64,000 nt of DNA from Sphingomonas sp. H160509 (GTDB lineage Bacteria; Pseudomonadota; Alphaproteobacteria; Sphingomonadales; Sphingomonadaceae), in the NCBI RefSeq assembly GCF_024124765.2, contig NZ_JAMXSR020000002.1, positions 2,872,001 to 2,936,000 on the forward strand, in the 5' to 3' direction. Positions 1 through 9,437 of the stretch are shown here, in pieces. The stretch's first letter is position 1; each line of letters opens with the position of its first letter. The translations under genes were made by a program, and so were the position numbers. The notes below the pieces were generated by a model. It worked only from the letters and a program-made list of their open reading frames with translations. It was not told the DNA's origin and searched no databases.

Positions 1-2086
1 ACGTCGCGGTCGCCGAGACGTCGAACCAGGGCACCGGCTTCAGGTTCGCCTCCAGCTCGACCCCAGTCGTGCTGACGTCGCCATAGTTGATCTCCTGGAC
101 GATCCGGAGCGTCGCCGGGTCGATATACGTGTTGGTGAACTGCACGTCCTTGAACGAATTGTAGAACAGCGTGGCGTACAGGCTGCCCCAGGGCTTCTGG
201 AACTTCACGCCCGCCTCGGCCTGTTCGATCGACTGGCTGCGGATGCCCGTCGGCAGCACGTTGTCGCGGTACTGGCCGATCTGCGGCAACCGGTAGGTGC
301 TGGTGTAGCGGCCGAAGATGCCGGCTTCGGGCATGAACTGCCAGTTGGCACCGATCGTGTAGCTGTGGTCGCTGAACTTCGGGTCGAAGCGGTTGAACAC
401 GTCCGAGCCGTACAGCACGTTGTCGTCGGCCAGCGTATCCGGATTGCCCAGATTGAAGCTCTTCACGCCTTCCGAATAGCCATGGATCCAGATCGTCTCG
501 TAGCGAAAACCCCCCATCGACGCGCAGCTTCGGCGTGATCTGCCATTCGTCGGAGATGTAGAAGGCAACGTCCTCATACCCGCCATAGGAATGCGCGAAC
601 CGGGCCTCGTACCGCTGGATGCCGGTGTCGGTGACGCGCCCGACGACCTGCCCGCCCGCGTTGACCGCGACGATATCGAGCAGGCGCGCGTTCGGGGCGA
701 CTTCGGTCAGGCCGACGCCGTCGTTCCGATCGTGTGCCCAGTCGGCGGTGGTGCCGTACAACCCGAGCTTCACGTCGTGGCGGCCGATCCCGGTTTCGTA
801 GACATGGCCGAGTTCGAACAGGCCCATGGTCTCCTTGATCGGGTTCTGGATCGACTGGAAGGTGTTGACCCCGACCAGGCCGTTGCCGTTCGCATTGGCG
901 CCGTACGCGCTGCCGTCATCGTTGTAGACCAGCCGCACGTCGGTCGCGCCGCGGCCTGCGAACGCCTTGACCGCATTGGCGCGGACCGAGGACAATTGCG
1001 CGGCCTGCGTGTTGAGGCTGTTCAGTCCGCGCGCGTTGCGATCGGTGGTGGAATCGCGATAGCGGAACCCGCCGCTGACCGTCGTGCCGTCGTCGAACTC
1101 GGTATTGCCCTTCAGCGTGAACTGCAGGTCGCTCGTCTGGTTGAACAGGTTGAACTGCGCCTTGCGGATACCGTCGGGCGTCTTGATCTGGACGCGACCG
1201 TCCTGCGGTCCGGTCAGCGTGTCGTCATGGCCGTTGAACGGCGCGAGCGGCTTCAGGTCGTCGCCGTTGCGCACCAGCGGAATGGCGTCGAAGAAGAAGT
1301 TGTTATCCTCCATGTACTTCACGCCGAACGAGATGCTCCCTCGCGCGAAGTCCTTCGAGATCAGCACGCGACCCTGGCCGCCGTTGTTCGCCGCCGGCCC
1401 CGGATCGCGGATGCCCTGGTCCTTGTTGTAATAGCCGCCGACCGAAAAGCGCCAGCCGTCCGCGATCGGTCCACCGAGCCACGCATCGCCGCGGATCTGG
1501 CCATAGTCCGATGTCGTCAGCTTGAGCAGGCCGCTCAGTTGCGGCGTGCCCTTGCGCGGGATGAAATTGACGAGGCCACCCGGTGCGTTGGCGGCGAAGA
1601 TCGAGGAGGGGCCACCGCGAACCGCCTCGATCCCCGAATAGGTCTCGTCAATGCGCAGGAACTGGTCGACGTTGATCCAGTTGATGCCGGGATCGTGCTG
1701 GATCGGCAGGCCGTCCTCGTACACGGCGAGCGACTCGTAGCCGCCGCGCGGAATGCCGCGGACGCGCGTGTTGTTCGCGCCGACGCCACCCGAGGAATCC
1801 GCCCAGACGCCCGGGATCTGCTGCATCGCCTCCGCCAGGTTGCCGATCGCACGCTCGCGGAGGTCCTTCTCGCTGATCGTGGTGATCGAATAGCTCGCAT
1901 CGACCTTCTTCTGTGCGACCGTGCCCAGGCGTCCGGTGACCAAGATCTCATCGCCTGCGTTCGTGGCGTCGTCGGTTTCTCTGAGCGTCGATTCCGCCAG
2001 GGGGTCGACTGTGCATGAGCGACGGATGCAGGGGTCAGAATGACCAGCGATGCCGCGGTCGCCCGCAGCATGGTGATGGTACGCAT
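1..2086 (-). CDS. TonB-dependent outer-membrane receptor, 3' end outside window, two frame breaks
   Basis: Outer-membrane gated porin for a large substrate such as a siderophore or oligosaccharide. It starts with a Sec signal peptide (MRTITMLRAT..., cleaved after AHA), then a plug domain with QQIPGV, a repeated RGIP-type segment and GGPSSIFAANAPGG, followed by beta-barrel sequence such as VDGGFRYE and YRLPQIGQYR. The start at 2086 has AGGGG nine bases upstream; an ATG at 2092 is the alternative. The frame is lost at a G run at 2000-2004 (one base short) and at a C run at 510-515 (one base long); repairing both gives one continuous receptor. The substrate cannot be told from the sequence. The C-terminal barrel lies outside the window. 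Confidence 0.88.
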
Positions 2087-2099
2087 AAACATGAACCCC

Positions 2100-2825
2100 T
2101 GTAGTGAATCGGATTGTAACCGATTTGTCCGGGGCGTTATGAGCATCCTCGATGACGGCTGAGCGTCACCTTTGTTTCGGACGCGTGACGCCACTATAAT
2201 GAAGCTATGATGTAGCCTCACGAGAGGGGTCGAATACCTGCTACGGCACAAGGGTAATGAAGCGCCTCCTCGACAGCTTCTGTTCGTTTGAGCGGATATC
2301 TAAACGATGATCGCAGACGGTCAGGGCGCAAGAACAAGGGCTGCCGGACAAGTTCACTAGATAGCTTGCGAGCGTCCGCTTATGGGTATTCGTAACCAGA
2401 CCGTTGTCGGTCGGCTAGCGCCCAGACCTCGATATCCTGGCAAGCAATCAGAGCCACTGGAAGACACCAAGAACGTCACAGGTGTCACCGACACTTACTG
2501 AGCGAGGTTAGGCGCATCCTGGCTTGGAACTACACAGGAAGCCTAAGGTTCGGAGCCGGTCCAGGTCCCCATCTCTTTCGAATGGTGTGTACGCGTGCGT
2601 TTCTAATACCGAGTGCGTCGCGATTGCTACTTTCTCGCCGGGTATCCACGTCACGCCTAAATCCGGTTGCCTCGACCGTTATCGATAAGAGATCATCTGC
2701 AAGCTTCTCTGTCGAGACGACCGTTGCGCGATGGGCGATCATGCGGGCGAACCGGGCTCAGGGCACCTGCAAAATCGGCCATAGGGTTGTGATCCTTGGT
2801 CTGCGCGATGGGTGGCATCGAACGG
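2100..2825. other. Gene-poor gap of about 720 bp
   Basis: No convincing gene is seen on either strand. The stretch is less GC-rich than its neighbours and has stops in all frames. A 70-codon open frame on the minus strand (2530-2742) has no recognisable motif. The part next to 2090 should contain the promoter of the TonB receptor. Confidence 0.5.
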
Positions 2826-3827
2826 CTATGCGGCTGCATCGCTCGTCAGCCGTAGCCAGTTGCCATGCGCGAACGCCGCCTTGTCGGCATCGCTCAGACC
2901 GCAGCTTGCCAAGAAGCGACGTGCGTCGCCGCCTTCGCGGTATTGGTAGGGATAGTCGGTCGAGAACAGCAGCCGGTCCGGGCCGACGACCGCCATCGCT
3001 CGCTCCTGATAGTGGGGTAGGAACATACCACTGGCGGTCACGTACAGGTTGTGGCGCAAATAGTGCGCGATCGGGTTGGACAGGTCCGCGACGCGGTCCA
3101 TGACCGCGAGGCGTTCCGCGTAGAAGAGGACAAGTTCACCCCAATGGCCGAGGATCACCTGGAGGTTCGGCAGGCGATCGAATGTGCCCGCCAGAACGAG
3201 GCGTAGGAACTGGATGCCGGCGTCATAGTGCCAGCCCAGTCCCACGGTCGCGAAGGCGGCGTCCACGATCGGCGAGAAGCCGGAGTAATAGGCTTCTCGT
3301 ACCAGCGCTGGTGGTGTGCGGGGGTGCAACAGCACGGGCACGCCCAGTGCTGCTGCACAATCGAGAACGGGCGCGAATGCCGGGTCGTCGAGGTGGCGCG
3401 TGCCAACCCGGCCGCACAGCATCGTGCCCTTGAAGCCTAGCGTCGAAACGCAGCGCTCGAGCTCGATCGCGGCTTCGTCAGGCATGGACACCGGCAGGGT
3501 CGCCATCGCCTGGAACCTGGTCGGGTGCCGTGCGACCGCCTCCGCCAAGGCATCGTTGGTGCGTCGTGCCAACTCTACGCTTTCCGAGCCGAGATCGTGC
3601 AGCGCGGGAGTGGTCAACGACAGCACCTGAACGTCGAGGCCGGTTTCGTCCATCAGCGCGAGCCTTTCGTCTGCGAGGTCGACGAGGCGCCGTCCGAACG
3701 CGCCTCGATGGTAGCCGACGCTCGGATCGGACGCTTCCAGCCCGATCGCATGCCATGCGTGTTCGATCGCCGGTGTCAGGAAGTGTTCCTCGATGCCGAT
3801 CAGCGTCGTTGCTGGCTCGGTCACCAT
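2826..3827 (-). CDS. Amidohydrolase-2 family metal-dependent decarboxylase/hydrolase
   Basis: A 333-residue TIM-barrel protein of the amidohydrolase-2 family, whose members include gamma-resorcylate decarboxylase, LigW and ACMS decarboxylase. The expected metal ligands are visible: IEEHF near residue 13 (E-x-H), LHPR near 168, GHWGE near 228 and STDYPY near 290. The family removes carboxylate groups from aromatic or muconic acids with a divalent metal; the substrate here is unknown. Its ATG overlaps the stop codon of the upstream SDR gene by seven bases (ATGGTGA), so the two are probably co-translated and act in one catabolic route. Confidence 0.85.
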   Translation of the reverse strand: MVTEPATTLIGIEEHFLTPAIEHAWHAIGLEASDPSVGYHRGAFGRRLVDLADERLALMDETGLDVQVLSLTTPALHDLGSESVELARRTNDALAEAVARHPTRFQAMATLPVSMPDEAAIELERCVSTLGFKGTMLCGRVGTRHLDDPAFAPVLDCAAALGVPVLLHPRTPPALVREAYYSGFSPIVDAAFATVGLGWHYDAGIQFLRLVLAGTFDRLPNLQVILGHWGELVLFYAERLAVMDRVADLSNPIAHYLRHNLYVTASGMFLPHYQERAMAVVGPDRLLFSTDYPYQYREGGDARRFLASCGLSDADKAAFAHGNWLRLTSDAAA

Positions 3828-4528
3828 GGCACCGTGTTTCCATCGCGATCGAGGAAGGCGAGACCCGGCTTGCCCTGACGGCCGAGCAGCACGTCCACGA
3901 TCAGAGGCACGCTATCGTCCACACCGAACGGCGCCTTTGGCCCGCCGAGCTGGGTTCGTATCCAGCTGGGTGCCATCAGCACCAGCGCGCGGCGATCCTC
4001 TGCATGTCGCGCCGCGTAGCTCCGTACGAGTTGATTGAGCGCCGCCTTGCTGCTGCGATAGACCTCGTGAAGGCCGTTGGTGTTGTTGGTGATGCTGCCC
4101 TGGCCCGATGACATGACCCCGATCAGCCCATCGGCTGCGACCAGATTCCGGCAGGCTTCGATCACGCGCATGGGACCGAGCGCATTCGTCACGAGCACGC
4201 GCGCATATTCCTCGGTCGTGATTTCGCCGGCGATTTCGTCCTCCATGTTCGCAGTGCCGGCGTTGACGAACAGCAGGTCGAACACCCTGCTGGCGAGACG
4301 GTCGCGCAGCATGGCGATCTGTTGCGGTTGCGCGATATCGACGGTCTCGATCTCGATACGATCGGGATGCGCCTCGGCCAGATCGTGCAGTTCGGTTCGG
4401 GCGCCCGCGCGCACGGTGGCGACGACATGCCATCCGCGCTTCGCGAACTCACCGGCCAAACCGAGACCCAGGCCGCGCGATGCGCCGATCAGCAGGATTG
4501 TGCCGGGATTGAAGGTGTCTTGGGTCAT
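3821..4528 (-). CDS. Short-chain dehydrogenase/reductase (SDR)
   Basis: A cytoplasmic NAD(P)-dependent oxidoreductase of 235 residues. It has the Rossmann glycine motif GASRGLGLG at the N-terminus, an NAG motif (FVNAGTA), the catalytic Ser region (GVMSSGQG) and YRSSK (Tyr-x-x-x-Lys). The start at 4528 has GGAG at the right distance; an in-frame ATG at 4555 is less likely. It is first in a two-gene operon with the amidohydrolase and is divergent from the LysR gene, its likely regulator. The substrate is not known. Confidence 0.87.
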   Translation of the reverse strand: MTQDTFNPGTILLIGASRGLGLGLAGEFAKRGWHVVATVRAGARTELHDLAEAHPDRIEIETVDIAQPQQIAMLRDRLASRVFDLLFVNAGTANMEDEIAGEITTEEYARVLVTNALGPMRVIEACRNLVAADGLIGVMSSGQGSITNNTNGLHEVYRSSKAALNQLVRSYAARHAEDRRALVLMAPSWIRTQLGGPKAPFGVDDSVPLIVDVLLGRQGKPGLAFLDRDGNTVPW

Positions 4529-4656
4529 GGGATGCTCCGAAGTATGTCGGGGCAATATCTACTCAGCCGCGATCAATGCGCCAGACGCAGTGGATGCACA
4601 GTATCATTGCACCAGACGCCTATCGTGTTGCAGCTGGATCGAGCATGGTCGCGGCT

Positions 4657-5574
4657 ATGACCGACCTCGATTTGAACCTGCTTGATGCACTCGACGCACT
4701 TCTGTCCGAGGGGGAGCGTGACCGGGGCCGCGCGAAAGCTGGGACTGAGCGCGTCGGCGATGAGCCGGACCTTGACGCGGCTTCGCAACGCTACTGGCGA
4801 TCCGCTCCTCGTTAGAGCAGGACGTGGCCTGGTGCCAACGCCGCGGGCGATCGAGCTGCGCGATGTCGTCCACGCACTCGTGCGCGACGTTCGCATGGTC
4901 CTCAAGCCGCCAACTGGCGAAATCAACATGGCGGAGCTCGACCGCGTCTTCACCATCCGCGCGAGCGAAGGTTTCGTCGAGATGTTCTGCGGTCCGTTGG
5001 TGGCCGACATCGCATCGGCGGCGCCCCGTGTCCGCCTGCGCTTCGCGCCGAAGCCCGATAAGAACGCCGAGGCCGCTACGCGCGGGGCAGATCGACCTCG
5101 AAATCGGCGTACTCGGTGTTTCCGCACCCGAAATGCGCACGCGCCTCATCTTCCGAGACCGGTTCGTCGGAGCGGCGAGAACGGGGCATCCGCTGCTCTC
5201 GGGCGCGATCACGCCTGAGCGCTACGCAGCCTGTCGGCATGTCGCTGCGTCCCGCCGGGGCGCGTTCACCGGCCCGGTCGATGCCGCGCTGGCCGAGCTG
5301 GGGCTGAGCCGCGATACGATGGTGGTCGTGCCGGGCTTTTCCGACGCCCTGCGGATCGCCAGGCAGTCGGACCTGATCGCGCTCGTGCCCGGTTTGGGTT
5401 TTCGTCGCAAAGCACCGGGTGCGGAAGGAATCTGTGCGTTCCCGCTTCCCGTTCCTACCCCCCGAGATTGCCGTGTCGGCGATCTGGCATCCACGGATGG
5501 ACGCCGATCCCGCTCACCGGTGGCTGCGAGAGACCGTGATCGACATTTGCCAAAAGATGGTGCCGGACAGCTGA
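4657..5574 (+). CDS. LysR-family transcriptional regulator, three frame breaks
   Basis: About 305 residues once repaired. It opens with the typical DLNLLDALDALL segment of a LysR winged helix-turn-helix, followed by AARKLGLSASAMSRTLTRLR as recognition helix, then a periplasmic-binding-protein-like effector domain (RAGQIDLEIG, ...PRMDADPAHRWLRE). The frame is broken by one extra base at a G run (4710-4714), near 5071-5076, and at a C run (5458-5463). Divergent from the SDR-amidohydrolase operon with about 130 bp between starts, which is the classic LysR target layout. Confidence 0.83.
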
Positions 5575-5642
5575 GGCGGGTGGCTCTGCCGAAGTTCCAT
5601 CCTCAAGCAGCGCCTCCGACTAACCCACCGGCGCTCAGGCGG

Positions 5643-6491
5643 TCACGATGCGAAGCTGGTTGAACGGGAGAGCGCATCCCATGCGGCGATCTCGGCCTTC
5701 ATCGCATCAAGCTTCTGATGGACCACGCCCAGCGCGTCCTCGCCCAGGAACAGGCGTACCGGTGGGGTCTCGGCATCGACTATCGCTAGCAAAGCCTGTG
5801 CCGCCTTGTACGGGTCGCCGGGCTGATTGCCGCTCTTGGCCTGGCGCGCTGCCCGGATCGGGTCCATCACGGCGTCGTAGTAGGAAATACTGCGCGGGGT
5901 GCGATCCATCGAGCGTCCTGCCCAATCCGTCCGGAACTGGCCTGGTGCCAAGGCCGTTACCCGAATGCCGAAATCCGCCACCTCCTTGCCAAGCGCCTCG
6001 GAGATGCCTTCCAACGCGAACTTGCTACCGCAGTAGAAGCTGATCCCCGGCATCGTGATAAAGCCACCCATCGAGGTCACGTTGACGATGTGGCCGCGAC
6101 GACGCGTGCGCATGCCGGGAAGCACGGCCTTCATCATCGCCACTGGTCCATACACGTTGGCCGCAAATTGACGCTGAAGATCGTCCATCGACGATTCCTC
6201 CAACACGCCTTCGTGACCGTATCCGGCATTGTTCACCAACACTTCGACCGCACCGGTGTGCCGCTCCGCTTCGGCCACGGCGGCTGGAATCGCTGCGAAG
6301 TCGGTCACGTCGAGGATCAGGGGATATGCACGGCCCGCTGCTGCGAGTACGGCGAACGTATCGGCGTCGCCCTCGTTGCGCACGGTGCCGATCACGCGAT
6401 GGCCGGCGCCCAACGCACCCTCGGCAAACGCGCGGCCTAGGCCGGAACTCACGCCGGTGATGAGGAAGGTCTTGGCGGTGATGGTTGCCAC
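5643..6491 (-). CDS. Short-chain dehydrogenase/reductase (SDR)
   Basis: A 282-residue NAD(P)-dependent oxidoreductase of the classical SDR type. GVSSGLGRA binds the nucleotide, NNAGYG is the structural NNAG motif, VTSMGG carries the catalytic Ser, and YCGSK is the Tyr-x-x-x-Lys pair. The long C-terminal part after FRTDWAGRS is typical of the group often annotated as oxidoreductase/SDR in proteobacteria. It is divergent from a TetR regulator with about 50 bp between starts and a perfect palindrome in the gap, so local TetR control is likely. Substrate unknown. Confidence 0.88.
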   Translation of the reverse strand: MATITAKTFLITGVSSGLGRAFAEGALGAGHRVIGTVRNEGDADTFAVLAAAGRAYPLILDVTDFAAIPAAVAEAERHTGAVEVLVNNAGYGHEGVLEESSMDDLQRQFAANVYGPVAMMKAVLPGMRTRRRGHIVNVTSMGGFITMPGISFYCGSKFALEGISEALGKEVADFGIRVTALAPGQFRTDWAGRSMDRTPRSISYYDAVMDPIRAARQAKSGNQPGDPYKAAQALLAIVDAETPPVRLFLGEDALGVVHQKLDAMKAEIAAWDALSRSTSFAS

Positions 6492-6517
6492 GGGCTAACT
6501 CCATTATACTAGGTTTG

Positions 6518-6531
6518 TATATCATGATATA
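6518..6531. promoter_or_regulatory. Candidate TetR operator between SDR and tetR genes
   Basis: TATATCATGATATA is a perfect 14-bp palindrome in the centre of the 49-bp gap between the divergent SDR and TetR starts. Position and symmetry fit a TetR dimer site. No experimental support. Confidence 0.5.
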
Positions 6532-6540
6532 GATAGCGAT

Positions 6541-7156
6541 ATGGCACGAGACAAGACACGGGAGAACATTGCGATCCGGGGGTGAGCCCGTGCGCCAACG
6601 GGTGATCGACGCTGCGGAACGACTGCTGCGGAGTGGCAAGGCCGACTTCTCTATGCGCGACCTCGCCGCCGAAGCCGGCGTCAGCTTCGCCACGCCGTTC
6701 AATCACTTCGGAAGCAAGGGGGCTATCATGCACGCGCTGTCCGAACGTCGGACGGACACGATGGCAATGCGCTTCGCCGAAGCGCGGCTTCCGCCTGACG
6801 CTGCATCCCGCGTGCTGCTCGCTGTAGACACGGCCGTCGCGGTGATGCTGGAGGAACCCGGTGTGAACCGCGCCGTGATGAGCTGGATCGGCACGACCGG
6901 TGGTTCGGCGGGTCAGGCCTGGGCGCGCTCTACCGCATTGTGGACGCTCGCGCTGGGAGCGGGCGAGGGCATCCCGGAGAATTGCCGGACCTACGCGCTA
7001 GACTGCCTGCCGAGGCAACTCGCCCTAGGGTTTCGCGGCGCCCTGTCGTTTTGGAGCGCCGGCGAACTCCCCGACGAAGCGCTTGGCCCCGACGCACGCG
7101 CCGTCGCAAGCACCCTGCTACTGGGCTTTACCGTGCGATCGATGTCATTTGGCTAG
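6541..7156 (+). CDS. TetR-family transcriptional regulator, one frame break near the start
   Basis: N-terminal TetR helix-turn-helix (VIDAAERLL, then MRDLAAEAGVSFATPFNHFG as the recognition region) followed by a ligand-binding domain. The best start is ATG at 6541 (MARDKTRENIAI...), but a G run at 6578-6582 is one base too long and breaks the frame; without repair only a TTG at 6569 opens the frame. Repaired length is about 204 residues. Probably represses the divergent SDR and itself. Inducer unknown. Confidence 0.82.
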
Positions 7157-7279
7157 ATCTTGGCATGTCTATGTCGCCCTCCATCAACCCGTTTTCCAAA
7201 ATCATCTGTTCGGGTACGCTCAAGAGTGCACCGTCTGGACGTGTCGTAAACGCGAACTTTCGGGCAGCAGCTGTCGAGA

Positions 7280-7587
7280 AGCGGTGTCAGGTCGACCGCG
7301 GCGGCGGCCTCGCTACCCGCATCGACATGTTTGAAAGGCTCGATCAACCCTTCGATCTTAATCTCGACCAAGACGGCGCCGAATTCTTCCCGCAGGCGCC
7401 GGACGAACCTGCGCTCGTTCGCCTTGAGACTGCTTTGGCCGCGCTTCCGATCGACACGCCCTGGCTCTACGCTACGCCTATCGTCCACGCATCGCTCCCT
7501 GCCGAACAGCCGCGGCGACGCCGCGTGCTCCAGGTCGACTATTCCGCTGACGTCCTGCCACACCCGCTCGCATGGCGTGGCCTATAG
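7280..7587 (+). pseudogene. Remnant of a phytanoyl-CoA-dioxygenase-like gene
   Basis: The frame reads LDQDGAEFFPQA...LVRLETALAALPIDTP and then jumps directly to WLYATPIVHASLPAEQPRRR and RVLQVDYSADVLPHPLAW before a stop. The two parts look like the extreme N- and C-termini of Fe(II)/2-oxoglutarate dioxygenases of the PhyH family. The central part with the iron-binding HxD motif is missing, so this is most likely an internally deleted pseudogene. Recognition is from remembered family sequence, not from a search. Confidence 0.5.
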
Positions 7588-8349
7588 GCGCCGGCTCGAG
7601 CTGGTAACGTGTCCGAACGGTCCTGTTTGTATGTAGCCAAGTGACACTGCGAAGCCCGACGGCTGAGCAGGTGTTTTCGTGGCGAGAAGATCCGGAGTGG
7701 ACTCCGTCGTGAGAAACCATGACGTCGCAAATCCGATCACGACTGAACTGGATAGGTGGGCCGACTATGATCCAGTCGGGGCTGAGGCCGGCGATCGTCC
7801 TTGCCGTTGATGCGGTATTGCGGGACGTTATGGTCGTGGCGGACGTAAAACTTGCCGAAACCGTCCTGCACGACGCCGGGCGACTGGATCAGGATCTGGT
7901 TGAATTGCTGATTTCGCTACCCGGCAGCGGCAATCGCGGGCTCACTGAAATCCGACGTGGACGTCAATTCACGTACGGCATGGGCGTTCGCTATCGACGG
8001 GCGACGCGCTTTAACGAGGTCGCTGAAAGTTGGCTTTTCGGCATTGCCTGCCGGAAAACGTAGCGCGTGCAATGGCGTAGCGATCCCTCGGCAACGCGCA
8101 GTCGGCAGGCTCTATCGCGTCGATCGCCAAGAGACGGGCGGCGGTTTGAGCCAACCCTCGTCGGGACCAGCAGGCCACTACCCAGCTATCAGGCTCAAGT
8201 ACCTCGAGATATCCGAAACGCGGTGAAGCGAGGGCAACACTATGCGCGCGCTATGCGATCCGTGGGGATCGATCTCGCAGCGCTATGTTGCGGCTCGTAG
8301 ATCATGAGCGCGGGCACGACGCTCGCGATACGAAAGGCAATGAGGCGAC
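7588..8349. other. Decayed stretch without an intact gene
   Basis: No intact gene is recognised. Short open frames on the plus strand carry no motif. The minus strand contains a plug-domain scrap of a TonB receptor (listed separately). Together with the dioxygenase remnant next door, this looks like a graveyard of former metabolic genes. Confidence 0.5.
7803..7910 (-). pseudogene. Fragment of a TonB-dependent receptor plug domain
   Basis: Read on the minus strand this gives QQFNQILIQSPGVVQDGFGK followed by FYVRHDHNVPQYRING. That is the usual order in the plug of TonB-dependent receptors: FNQ-LLQ-PGV-QD-FG, then VRGDH, then QYRING. The frame is closed by stops on both sides and no barrel follows, so only a scrap survives. 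Confidence 0.6.
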
Positions 8350-9156
8350 ATGTCGTCTGAAACCATATCGGAACCCGATCCTACCGGGCTCTATACTGGG
8401 CTCGTCATCTATGTCGGCCAGGATCGCGCAGGGCATTGGCTCGTGCAGGACAGCAGGCGCAACCTCGAGGGGCGTTTCATCTCCTATGGCGCGGCGATGA
8501 ACTACGCTCAGGCCGAGTGCGACATCTATCATGCGAGCGTCGAGATCGCGAAGGTGCCGCTGATCCCGGTCATCTCGTTCGCCCCCCGTAGGTCGCGACG
8601 AGCGCGCACTGCCGCAGGCGGCATGACGGAAGCGATGGCAATGAACACGCAAACTCGCCTGAACCGTCTTCACACCGGTCCAAGCCCGAAGATCGCGACC
8701 AAAACCGCGATGCCAGGGTCGAAAAACGCGACCCACGATCCGCGTTGGCCGGTCATCGCTGCCGCCCTTGCAACGTTGCGTGACGACGGGCGTCACGCGG
8801 TCCGCATCGTCGATGCCGATTGCGGCGCGGGCTCGCTCCTCCTGCAAGCGGTGCATCATGCCCGGTCGCTCGGTTTCACGGCGATCGAAGGGCGCGGGAT
8901 CGACGGATCCCCTGCGCTGATCGGTCGCGCCCGCGCGGCGGCGAGCCGTTGCACCAACCTTGCGATCGGCACGACGTTCGAGGTGGCGGACATGGTCACC
9001 GCCTTGCTGGAGGAGCATGACCTGCCAGCCGATCTCGTGATCTGTCACGGCATGGCGAAAGACCGGCGGCCGGAGGTGGCGTCGGCGTTGGGGAATGCAG
9101 CGCGGATCGTCATCGGCGACGACGCGACGTGGCTTGCCCACGGTGCCGAAGCATGA
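8350..9156 (+). CDS. SAM-dependent methyltransferase-like protein with extra N-terminal segment
   Basis: 268 residues. Residues 1 to about 85 form a small segment of unknown function (YVGQDRAGHWLVQDSRRN, FISYGAAMNYAQAE). From about 92 a second unit starts with an internal Met (MTEAMAMNTQ...) and carries a Rossmann-like motif I, VRIVDADCGAGSLLL, then GIDGSPALIGRARAA, which resembles class I methyltransferases. A GAGG box lies ahead of the ATG. The two parts could be separate proteins joined by a lost stop, or one real fusion. The methyl acceptor is unknown. Its stop overlaps the next start (ATGA). Confidence 0.65.
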   Translation: MSSETISEPDPTGLYTGLVIYVGQDRAGHWLVQDSRRNLEGRFISYGAAMNYAQAECDIYHASVEIAKVPLIPVISFAPRRSRRARTAAGGMTEAMAMNTQTRLNRLHTGPSPKIATKTAMPGSKNATHDPRWPVIAAALATLRDDGRHAVRIVDADCGAGSLLLQAVHHARSLGFTAIEGRGIDGSPALIGRARAAASRCTNLAIGTTFEVADMVTALLEEHDLPADLVICHGMAKDRRPEVASALGNAARIVIGDDATWLAHGAEA

Positions 9157-9416
9157 CGAAGCGTGACATCCTGTGGCGGGGGATCGGCCTGGCATTGTGC
9201 GTGGGCGCGTGCAGCGTTGCGGTTGCAATGGACGGCTCGGCACGCGCCATGCTCGTATTCCCCTTCGCATTGCTGGGCCTGACGCTGGCGATCAACGGCA
9301 AGCGGGTCATCATCGCACTTCGCGCCGAACGCCACGGTCATGCACGAACCGCCGAAGCGATCCATGCCGTCCGCGTCCGTCGCTATCGCCGCCGACTCGA
9401 CCAACCGCATCCCTGA
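9153..9416 (+). CDS. Small inner-membrane protein of unknown function
   Basis: 87 residues from the ATG at 9153, which overlaps the previous stop (ATGA). Two hydrophobic stretches (IGLALCVGACSVAVAM and AMLVFPFALLGLTLAI) are likely membrane helices; the C-terminus is rich in Arg and His. Not recognised as a known family. It sits 21 bp before the lysA paralogue and may be co-transcribed with it. Confidence 0.55.
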   Translation: MTKRDILWRGIGLALCVGACSVAVAMDGSARAMLVFPFALLGLTLAINGKRVIIALRAERHGHARTAEAIHAVRVRRYRRRLDQPHP

Positions 9417-9437
9417 CCTCGAGCCTCCAGGATCATC

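Noticed and set aside
2530..2742. 70-codon minus-strand frame in the gap after the TonB receptor
   Set aside because: No motif, no clear ribosome binding site and no neighbour relation.
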